The notes below the pieces were generated by a model that saw only the letters and a program-made list of their open reading frames with translations, was not told the DNA's origin and ran no database searches. DNA of 64,000 nucleotides. Origin: Gammaproteobacteria bacterium (GTDB taxonomy: Bacteria > Pseudomonadota > Gammaproteobacteria > Xanthomonadales > SZUA-36). Positions 34,533-41,955 of the stretch are shown in pieces (position 1 is the first letter of the stretch; every line of letters begins with the position of its first letter). The position numbers were made by a program, and so were the translations under genes. The stretch lies in NCBI GenBank assembly GCA_021772915.1, contig JAJFLB010000008.1:59902-123901 (forward strand). Reading direction: 5' to 3'.

Positions 34533-35486
34533 ATGCGGGTTAATATCACTTTTTGCCTGTGCCCCGGATTTCCACTGTTTTGCATTTCTTCCGCCCTGGA
34601 GGTATTGCGGCATGCAAATCGATTTACCGAAGAGCCCGTCTATTCATGGTCTTTTCTTTGTGAAGACGACAAACCTATTCAGAGTAATGATGGGCTCTGG
34701 ATTGTGCCCGATACAAAAATTAAAAATGCCCGTTCTCCAGACATGGTTTTCGTGATCGCAGGATTCGATCCTGCCGAGCTGAAAGTCCCAAATATGCAAA
34801 GCTGGTTGCTAGGTCAAGCTACTGCAGGTTGTACCGTAGGCGGTATATCCAACGGTGCCTTCCTGCTGGCTCAAGCCAAGTTGCTGGACGGTTATGCAGC
34901 AACGGTTCACTGGGAGGACTTTGCCGCTTTTTGTGTCTTGTATCCCAATGTGCTGTCACGTTACAAAAGGTTCTTGATCGACCGTGATCGCCTGACCTGC
35001 TCCGGTGGCACTTCGACGCTGGATTTGTTTATTGAAATTATCAGAAAGGATTTGGGCAACGAATTATCGATCCTGGTTTCCCGGCAAATGCTGCTACAGG
35101 AGTATACAAACACAGACTTTGGCGAACAGGAATCAGTTTTCGACGGGAGCCACCACTTTTCATTCCACGTGCAACGGGCGCTCAGCCTCATTGACGCAGG
35201 CAGCGAGCAGTTACTGAATGTGAGTGATCTGGCCGCTGAAGTTGGTCTTGGCCGACGCCAGCTACTACGTCTGTTCCGACGCGAAACCGGTAAGACCCCC
35301 ATAGAAATATTGATCCAACGTCGACTTGAGCGCGCCCTTTCACTGGTTTTGCACTCGCATTTGCCATTGGCGATTGTTGCAAGTTCGGTTGGCTTCTGCT
35401 CGCAATCACATTTGACCAGCGCCTACCGGAAATACTACGGGACTACCCCGGCCGCCCATCGTCGAAGCCACCAGTACGAAGGCTAA
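34533..35486 (+). CDS. GlxA/GbdR-type AraC regulator
   Basis: Transcription factor with an N-terminal DJ-1/PfpI-like domain (FCLCPGFPLFCISSALEVLR, DMVFVIAGFDPAE, GGISNGAFLLAQA) and a C-terminal AraC HTH (LNVSDLAAEVGLGRRQLLRL, FRRETGKTPIEI, SSVGFCSQSHLTSAYRKYYG). This architecture includes GbdR and CdhR, which control glycine-betaine and carnitine catabolism in pseudomonads. Divergent from the MttB-family operon, hence its likely controller. ATG 34533 is used (MRVNITFCL); TTG 34524 is possible. The 3' end overlaps the convergent sulfotransferase gene by 4 nt. Confidence 0.88.
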   Translation: MRVNITFCLCPGFPLFCISSALEVLRHANRFTEEPVYSWSFLCEDDKPIQSNDGLWIVPDTKIKNARSPDMVFVIAGFDPAELKVPNMQSWLLGQATAGCTVGGISNGAFLLAQAKLLDGYAATVHWEDFAAFCVLYPNVLSRYKRFLIDRDRLTCSGGTSTLDLFIEIIRKDLGNELSILVSRQMLLQEYTNTDFGEQESVFDGSHHFSFHVQRALSLIDAGSEQLLNVSDLAAEVGLGRRQLLRLFRRETGKTPIEILIQRRLERALSLVLHSHLPLAIVASSVGFCSQSHLTSAYRKYYGTTPAAHRRSHQYEG

Positions 35487-37462
35487 ACAATGCCCAGGCT
35501 ATCCTTTAGCGGGCCCAGGTAGGGTTCAAAGTTTTTCCACTGCTCGAGACCACTTGTATAGAGAGGCTGTCTGACCTGCTCTGCACTCGGGGTGTGCACA
35601 GCGCGCCTGTTTTTATGAAATTCAATACAACTTTGATCAAATGGCAGACCAAGAAAATCCAACAGACGTCTGACCTGCGATTCCAGGTCTACTATGATGT
35701 CTTCGTATTGAACTCGTAATATTTTTCCGGGCAACACCGTTTCCCAGTGATCCATCAATTTCACATAACCACGATAGTACAGACCAATTTCCCGGAGGCC
35801 ATAACTAAAGAATTGCCCCTGACCAAACAACTGTTTGAAATTGCTGAAGCAACAGGCCAGCGGATGACGCCGGGCATCGATTATTTTGGCATGAGGAAAA
35901 ATCAGCTGGAGCAGGCCGATGTGGCGAAAATTATTGGGCATCTTGTCGGTAAAAAAATCTGCCCCCTGGCGATATACACGGGTCGAATTCAGGTATTCTT
36001 CAGCAAAGTGTTCAAATTTATTCTGATCCATGGACTCCAGTATGGCCGGGTACCGTGATGCCTCATTAATCTTGTGGCGACCGCCAAGTTTTTGCACCAG
36101 GGAGAGGATGTTGGGCAACTCAATGGTGCCATCGACCATCGGGTGTGAAGCCAGAATCTGTTCCAACAGCGTCGAGCCGGACCGCGGCAGGCCAACTATA
36201 AAAATCGGTTCATTACTGGACGCACCACAAGCAAGCTTCTCACTGAAAAACTCTTTCGTGCAAAGGGCCATCTGCTGGTCAAATTCGGCTTCTGTGAGTT
36301 CAGCCCGGTAACCTGATTCCTTCAGTTTGAGATCATTACCACGTGCGTAATAGTTAAAAGCAGGTTCATAATCACTGCTGTCTTCAAAACTCTTGCCAAG
36401 TGCAAAGCAAAGTTGGCATTGATCGGTATTCCCGGTTGCTTCATCCGCCTCGGCACGCTGCATTGCAGCTATTTCGTCTGCCGCAAAACGGTAGGTTTTA
36501 ACATTGGCCAGGCTCCACCAGGCGTCGCCATGGTCTGGCTTCAGCCTGGCGGCATCCTTGTAAGACTCCACCGCAGACTGCCTTTCCCCCAAAGATTTTA
36601 ATGCATGCCCTTTGAGTACATGAAAATTGAAGTTGTCCGGGTTTTCAGCAATCAGCTGATCGTAGTACGCAATGGCCCGGTCAAATTCTCCCATGGGCAC
36701 AGCCGCGTTGGCCCAGGCTAAGCGAAACCCCGGGTGGGCAGGCTGCTGAGTCAGTAATAAATCAAGTTGCTGCATGGACTTTTGGTAACGTTGGCGCTTG
36801 TACAACACCTGGGAGTAGTCATAACGGGCGGCATGGAAATCCGGAGAAAATTCCAGACAGCTTTCTAGCAGAAAATCGGCTTCGTCGAGTATTTCTAACT
36901 CGGTTGCAATTTTTGCCAGCAATCGCATGGCCACCACGTGCTGTCGGTTTTTCTGCAGGAAAGCACGACAAAGCTGCTCGGCCTGATAGAACTCGCCCTG
37001 GTAAATCATGCTGGTTACAGAAAGTAACTCGGGAGCTAACTCTTGCAGACTTTCTGCATAGCCCTGGCAGCGGGCGCTGTGTTTGTCTTCACCCATCTCA
37101 CGGTAAAGTGCGGACAGTCTTTGCCAACTGACTAACAATGCCGGATTCAATTTTACAGCCTGCTCATAGGCCTTCAAAGCGGTAGCCGACTGCGCCCGTT
37201 TGCTATGCAGGTGGCCCCGCTCCTGATACGCCCTGGCATGCTCTGGATAAAGCTCCAACAACTTCCCCAATGTTGCCAGAGCAGGTTGTGAATCGTTGTT
37301 GTAGCGATAACACACAGCCAATACATAAAGGGCTTCCTTGTCCTCAGGGCTCTGATTCAGGGCTTCTTTCAGTTGCCCAATCGCTGCTATAAATTTGCCC
37401 TTGGCCAGTAGTTGTTTTGCCAGCTTGAGCTTGTTGGCGTCAAGTTCATCTACTGCATCCAC
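35483..37462 (-). CDS. TPR-sulfotransferase
   Basis: Residues ~1-390 are tandem TPR units (for example AYQERGHLHSKRAQSATALK). The C-terminal ~260 residues form a sulfotransferase domain with PIFIVGLPRSGSTLLEQILA (5'-phosphosulfate loop of PAPS) and DARRHPLACCFSNFKQLFG (3'-phosphate loop). Such fusions are frequent in marine Gammaproteobacteria, but acceptors are unknown. GTG 37462 (MDAVDELDANK) follows GAGG at proper spacing; the frame extends to 37492. No link to demethylation is evident from sequence. A hairpin for the neighbouring receptor lies just beyond its 5' end. Confidence 0.87.
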   Translation of the reverse strand: MDAVDELDANKLKLAKQLLAKGKFIAAIGQLKEALNQSPEDKEALYVLAVCYRYNNDSQPALATLGKLLELYPEHARAYQERGHLHSKRAQSATALKAYEQAVKLNPALLVSWQRLSALYREMGEDKHSARCQGYAESLQELAPELLSVTSMIYQGEFYQAEQLCRAFLQKNRQHVVAMRLLAKIATELEILDEADFLLESCLEFSPDFHAARYDYSQVLYKRQRYQKSMQQLDLLLTQQPAHPGFRLAWANAAVPMGEFDRAIAYYDQLIAENPDNFNFHVLKGHALKSLGERQSAVESYKDAARLKPDHGDAWWSLANVKTYRFAADEIAAMQRAEADEATGNTDQCQLCFALGKSFEDSSDYEPAFNYYARGNDLKLKESGYRAELTEAEFDQQMALCTKEFFSEKLACGASSNEPIFIVGLPRSGSTLLEQILASHPMVDGTIELPNILSLVQKLGGRHKINEASRYPAILESMDQNKFEHFAEEYLNSTRVYRQGADFFTDKMPNNFRHIGLLQLIFPHAKIIDARRHPLACCFSNFKQLFGQGQFFSYGLREIGLYYRGYVKLMDHWETVLPGKILRVQYEDIIVDLESQVRRLLDFLGLPFDQSCIEFHKNRRAVHTPSAEQVRQPLYTSGLEQWKNFEPYLGPLKDSLGIV

Positions 37463-37494
37463 TATTGCTACCTCTGGAAACACCAATACCAAAA

Positions 37495-37523
37495 TGGCCG
37501 GGTACCAAATGGTAACCCGGCCA
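37495..37523 (-). terminator. Hairpin after the second TonB receptor
   Basis: TGGCCGGGTACC (left) pairs with GGTaACCCGGCCA (right), one bulged base and a 4-nt loop. On the minus strand it is followed by TTTT, so it can end transcription of the receptor before the sulfotransferase gene. Confidence 0.65.
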
Positions 37524-37535
37524 CTTGTAAAGCGC

Positions 37536-37563
37536 TATTGCCCTAGGGGTATTGCCCTAGGAG
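37536..37563. repeat. Two-copy 14-bp tandem repeat
   Basis: TATTGCCCTAGGGG followed directly by TATTGCCCTAGGAG, just past the receptor stop codon. No function is suggested. Confidence 0.6.
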
Positions 37564-37569
37564 GCGTTG

Positions 37570-40011
37570 TCAGTAGTTGTAGGAGACTTTAAAGCCAAAA
37601 GTACGTGGGCGACTGACAACGGTTCGTGCAATATCATCCTGGTCACTGATGAACAACTGCGCGCGCTTATCAGTCAAGTTATTGACAAACAATTTCACAT
37701 CCCACTGATCCAGATTCATGCCGACAGAAAAGTCTGCCATGGTGTAGCTTTCCAGTGGGAAATCAGCATTGACAACCACGGAGGTATGCGTGCTGCCTCG
37801 ATGTTGAACGCCCAGCATCGCATAGGATGGTTTGCCGCCAAGATCAAAATCATAACGTGCGTTCAAGTTGCCCTGAAAATCCGGTGTCAGGGCCAGATCG
37901 CTGCCCGCGGGCAACAGATTGTTGGCGCCCGCAGGACGCTCGGTCAATTCCGTATCATTGAACGAGAAAGCACCTGAGAGCATCAGTTTGTCGGTGGCAA
38001 GAAAAGTAAAGTCACCCTCGATGCCAAACACCTCAGCTTTACCTGCATTGGCCGTGAAAAGCAGTCTGCTGATTGATTGATCAAAAATATCAATCTGCAC
38101 ATCACTCCAGTCAATAAAGTAGACCGAACCATTAAACCTCATACGTCCGTCCAGCAAGGTGGATTTCCAGCCGAATTCATAATTGTCGATGGTGTCAGAA
38201 TGATAGAACCCGGGGAACAGGAACTCGCCTGAATTTCGATCCAGAACATCGCCAGCGCGGTTGAAACCACCACGACGGAAGCCTTCTGAAAATGTGCCGT
38301 AGAGCAAAAGATCATCAGTAGGTGTATAGGTCACCGTAAACTTGCCGATGGTATCACTTTCATTCTCAGGCTCAAGAGCATTTAGTGTACCGCCTCCATC
38401 TCTGTCACCTGCATTACCAGAAGATGCGAAGTTAAATGAACCATCGACTGCAATATCGATATCGTAATACCGCAGACCACCGGTCACGCTCCATTGGTCG
38501 TTGATTGCATAGGTCAATTCACCAAAAAATGCGAGTTGATCAGATTTGGGGACAAGGTCGTTAAAAAATGCAACTTCCGGATCCCGTGTACTGGGGTCAA
38601 AAAAGGCATTCGCTTGGGTGTGTGGTGCATTCGGGTTAAAGGCGATGCCGGGTCCGCCACCGGCTCCGTTACCGGCCAGCGTGCTATCGGGTGAATGATA
38701 TAACCAATTCTGGGAAACACCCCCGTCAGATTTGTCATAGTAAGCGCCTGCAACGAACTGTACAGAGTCGCCGAACTCACCAGAAAAACGTAATTCATGC
38801 TGGTCGTTCTCAGAGTGTGATATGCCATGGTAACGTTGGGATGGCGCAGCACATTCAACGATATCAAATTCCAGGGTGCTAAAATTGGCAGAGTTGTAGG
38901 TACAGTTGTACCAGGGCTGGAATCCACCGCCCAGGGTGTAACCCACATAGTCAATAAACTGCTCAACATCACGCTCGAGGTATGAGCCGGTATAGATAAC
39001 GTCCAGTGCCCCGAGCCGCCCGTTTACAGTCCAGTTGAATTGATCAAAGTCATCGTCCAGACGATCCGGAGAAAACCGTTGTACCTGCAAATCACCAACA
39101 TCCGGTGAATAATCAAATACACCATCGGCTTCCAGATCCTGGGTAATAACACCCACGGTCACGTCCCAGTCGTCATTGATGGCAAAGTTTGCGCTGATGC
39201 GGGCACCCGTGTAGTTGGAGTCATTAAAATCATCTTCAACCCGGCCCGAATTATCAGCTACGCCGTAGATATCAGTGTCATCCTTATTAATGATCCGACT
39301 GCTTTCCTCAAAGGAAATATTGCCCTGGACATTGTCGATAAAACCACCCAGCTCAACACTGTATACAGAAACGCGTATGGCCGCCTTGTCAGCAACAATC
39401 GGGATGTTGATAAAACCTTCCACACCGTAGCTTTCCTCGCCACCATCGATGGTTGATGCGCTCAGATCAAAACCTGCGTCAAAACCACTCGCATCGGGTT
39501 TATTGGTGATCATGCGTATGGTCCCTGCCTGTGAACTGGCGCCGTACAACGTACCCTGGGGTCCCGGCAGCACTTCAAGACGCGCCATATCTGTGACAAA
39601 TACATCGAGGTTACGACCAGCAGCTGTAATCGGTGCCTCGTCGATATACATGGCGACAGTTGGTCCGGCGCCAATACCACCCGCCTGGAACAGACTGCCC
39701 TTACTGGTTGAGATACCTCGTATGTAGACGTCATTCTGGCCTGGCCCACGCCCGGCAAAAGAAACATTGGGTAACTGTTTTACATAATCTGTAAAATTCT
39801 CGATACCCAGATCATTCAGGGACTCTTCACTCAGTGCCTGCACCGCGACAGGAATGTCCTGCATATTTTCGGCCCGTTTGGTCGCCGTTACGATTACCTC
39901 TTCAAGCAAGCGTGCACCAGCATCCTGTGCCAGCGTGTTACCTGTTGTTACCAGAGCACCTGACGCCAGTGCGAATGTTATTGCCTGACTTAATCTGGAC
40001 TTCTTGTACAT
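37570..40011 (-). CDS. TonB-dependent outer-membrane receptor
   Basis: An 813-residue receptor. Signal peptide ends near TLAQDA; LLEEVIVTATKRAENMQDI is a typical TonB box and start of the plug; VLPGPQGTLYGASSQAGTIR is the plug signature. The barrel ends in SYNY with an aromatic terminus. It is divergent from soxBDAG and is probably co-regulated through the palindrome at 40251-40273, so a methylated amine compound or a derivative is a plausible substrate. No cobalamin riboswitch was seen in its leader, which argues against B12 as the cargo. Confidence 0.93.
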   Translation of the reverse strand: MYKKSRLSQAITFALASGALVTTGNTLAQDAGARLLEEVIVTATKRAENMQDIPVAVQALSEESLNDLGIENFTDYVKQLPNVSFAGRGPGQNDVYIRGISTSKGSLFQAGGIGAGPTVAMYIDEAPITAAGRNLDVFVTDMARLEVLPGPQGTLYGASSQAGTIRMITNKPDASGFDAGFDLSASTIDGGEESYGVEGFINIPIVADKAAIRVSVYSVELGGFIDNVQGNISFEESSRIINKDDTDIYGVADNSGRVEDDFNDSNYTGARISANFAINDDWDVTVGVITQDLEADGVFDYSPDVGDLQVQRFSPDRLDDDFDQFNWTVNGRLGALDVIYTGSYLERDVEQFIDYVGYTLGGGFQPWYNCTYNSANFSTLEFDIVECAAPSQRYHGISHSENDQHELRFSGEFGDSVQFVAGAYYDKSDGGVSQNWLYHSPDSTLAGNGAGGGPGIAFNPNAPHTQANAFFDPSTRDPEVAFFNDLVPKSDQLAFFGELTYAINDQWSVTGGLRYYDIDIAVDGSFNFASSGNAGDRDGGGTLNALEPENESDTIGKFTVTYTPTDDLLLYGTFSEGFRRGGFNRAGDVLDRNSGEFLFPGFYHSDTIDNYEFGWKSTLLDGRMRFNGSVYFIDWSDVQIDIFDQSISRLLFTANAGKAEVFGIEGDFTFLATDKLMLSGAFSFNDTELTERPAGANNLLPAGSDLALTPDFQGNLNARYDFDLGGKPSYAMLGVQHRGSTHTSVVVNADFPLESYTMADFSVGMNLDQWDVKLFVNNLTDKRAQLFISDQDDIARTVVSRPRTFGFKVSYNY

Positions 40012-40250
40012 TTAGTTTCTCCAACGATGAATATGAACAGCCGCAGCTGCGGCTCGTACCCGCACTACACAGGAGTGCTAATAAACAGTGATTGGCACTA
40101 CAAGTCAACTACATAAGAAAAACTGATTATTGGCATAAGTACATCTAACATGTTTTAGGTCGAATACACCCACTTGCTGTACCAGAAATATGTCAGATAC
40201 GGTTCCACAAGTTAGGCTATTCATAACCTATGGGCATTAGCAGCAATTGC

Positions 40251-40273
40251 TATTAGAATAAGTATTTCTAATA
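40251..40273. promoter_or_regulatory. Palindromic operator candidate between receptor and soxB
   Basis: Perfect 8-bp arms TATTAGAA / TTCTAATA around a 7-bp centre, within the 377-bp divergent region. It contains the T-N11-A pattern of LysR-type sites; the LysR gene at 47050 is a candidate binder. Confidence 0.45.
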
Positions 40274-40388
40274 CTTAGTTATTTCGTTTGCTTCTTAACG
40301 ATAAGCGAATCAGTATTCTGCGGACGATGTAAAACTACCAGGGAATCACAAAAAGTGTGGATATTTTCATAAAGTTGCAGGGTGCCGT

Positions 40389-41633
40389 ATGCCATTCGGA
40401 TTACTCAAATTCGGCCTGAAAAAGAACTATCCTGGCAATCACCGGTTCACACCCGCCAACAAGGCGCTGAAAAATCACTACGATGTGGTGATTATCGGCG
40501 CCGGTGGCCACGGCATGGCTATTGCTTATTATCTGGTGAAATACCATGGTGTGAGAAATATTGCCGTGCTGGATAAGGGCTATCTGGGTGGCGGCAACAC
40601 GGCGCGTAACACCGCCGTAATTCGTTCCAACTATCTAACGGAAGAAGGCGTTACCTTTTACCGGGAATCGGTCAGACTTTTCCAGGATTTGAGTAATGAA
40701 TTCGGTTTTAACATCATGATGGAAAATCGGGGGCAACTCACGCTGGCTCACAACGATGCTGCGATCCGGAGCTTTCGCTGGCGCGCCGAGGTCAATCAGC
40801 ATTTGGGTGTCCGCTCCGAACTGGTAGATCGCAAAACCATTCGGGAACTGGTTCCTGACCTCAACCTGTCGGAGGAGGCCCGATACCCGATCATTGCGGG
40901 GCTGTGGCACGCAGACGGAGCAACCGCTCGTCACGACGCGGTTGTCTGGGGCTATGCCAGGGGGGCATGCGCACGTGGTGTTGAGTTACACCAGCTAACC
41001 GAAGTCCAGGATATCACGGTCACCCGGGGCAAAGTAACAGCAGTAGAAACTAATCGGGGCCGGGTTGAATGTGGCTGTGCTGTGCAGTCCGTTGCCGGAA
41101 CCAGCTCGGTGCTGGGCATGAAAGCAGGTATCAGATTACCTATTCATTCGTATCCACTTCAGGCCATGGTAACTCAATCCTATAAGCCCGTTCTGACACC
41201 TCATATCAGCTCGCCGCAACTGCATGTCTATTTGCATCAGACCTCGCGTGGGGAGGTGGTAATCGGTGGTGGAACTGATCCCTACCCACTCTATAACACC
41301 CGCTCCACACTGGAGCAAAAGGAATCACTGGCCGCTGCCGTCATCGAACTTTTCCCCTATCTGTCACAGGTGCGAGTGATGCGGCAATGGGCAGGAATTA
41401 CCGATATGACTCCCGACTACAGCCCGATCATGGGACTGAGTCCGGTCAAAAATTATTACCTTGACGCTGGTTGGGGGACCTGGGGATTCAAAGCAACCCC
41501 CATTTGTGGCAAGACCATGGCTGAACTGGTGGCCACCGGCAAGGTGCCTACACTTATTCAGCCATTTGAACTTGAACGGTTTTACCGTTTTGAGCAAATC
41601 AACGAGGCCGGTGCGACCGCGGCCAGCCACTAA
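40389..41633 (+). CDS. soxB: Sarcosine oxidase beta subunit
   Basis: Catalytic flavin subunit of heterotetrameric sarcosine oxidase, which oxidises sarcosine to glycine and passes the methyl carbon to tetrahydrofolate. YDVVIIGAGGHGMAIAYYL (residues ~31-49) binds FAD. LWHADGATARHDAVVWGYAR contains a His (about residue 182) at the place of the covalent-FMN histidine of known SoxB. YYLDAGWGTWGFKATP near the C-terminus is also typical. Start ATG after CAGGGTG. First gene of a compact operon (soxB-D-A-G) with small gaps or overlaps. Confidence 0.93.
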   Translation: MPFGLLKFGLKKNYPGNHRFTPANKALKNHYDVVIIGAGGHGMAIAYYLVKYHGVRNIAVLDKGYLGGGNTARNTAVIRSNYLTEEGVTFYRESVRLFQDLSNEFGFNIMMENRGQLTLAHNDAAIRSFRWRAEVNQHLGVRSELVDRKTIRELVPDLNLSEEARYPIIAGLWHADGATARHDAVVWGYARGACARGVELHQLTEVQDITVTRGKVTAVETNRGRVECGCAVQSVAGTSSVLGMKAGIRLPIHSYPLQAMVTQSYKPVLTPHISSPQLHVYLHQTSRGEVVIGGGTDPYPLYNTRSTLEQKESLAAAVIELFPYLSQVRVMRQWAGITDMTPDYSPIMGLSPVKNYYLDAGWGTWGFKATPICGKTMAELVATGKVPTLIQPFELERFYRFEQINEAGATAASH

Positions 41634-41646
41634 AACTCATCTGTCA

Positions 41647-41955
41647 ATGAAGATTCTAAACTGCCCACTGAACGGACCCAGAAACATTCTGGAGTTTTCC
41701 TATGGTGGTGAATTTCATCCCATGCCCGACCCATCAAGGTGCGGATCAAAGGAGTGGGCTGAATATATTTACTTCGCCGAAAACCAAGCCGGGTTGGTCA
41801 CCGAGTGGTGGTATCACCTCGCAAGTTCTTACTGGTTTCTGGCACAACGCAACACCATTACCGATGAGATCGTCCGTACCTTTGAGGTCAACGAGGTATT
41901 CAGTGAGCGTGTAGAGTTCAGCACCCAGCCCGAAGGGGACCAGAATAATGGCTGA
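41647..41955 (+). CDS. soxD: Sarcosine oxidase delta subunit
   Basis: A 102-residue structural subunit. LEFSYGGEFHPMP and EWAEYIYFAENQAG are family-specific. Characterised SoxD binds zinc through CxxC plus a later His and Cys. Here the first Cys (C6) and the His (H57) are kept, but CPLN replaces CPxC and the later GC is SS, so a normal zinc site cannot form. Similar zinc-less versions occur among marine homologues as far as I recall. ATG 41647 gives the correct start; the frame is open further upstream inside soxB. The 3' end overlaps soxA by 8 nt. Confidence 0.88.
   Translation: MKILNCPLNGPRNILEFSYGGEFHPMPDPSRCGSKEWAEYIYFAENQAGLVTEWWYHLASSYWFLAQRNTITDEIVRTFEVNEVFSERVEFSTQPEGDQNNG

Noticed and set aside
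40012..40388. Cobalamin riboswitch before the second TonB receptor, suggested by nearby corrinoid genes
   Set aside because: No B12-box-like conserved core or extended paired structure could be seen in the leader.
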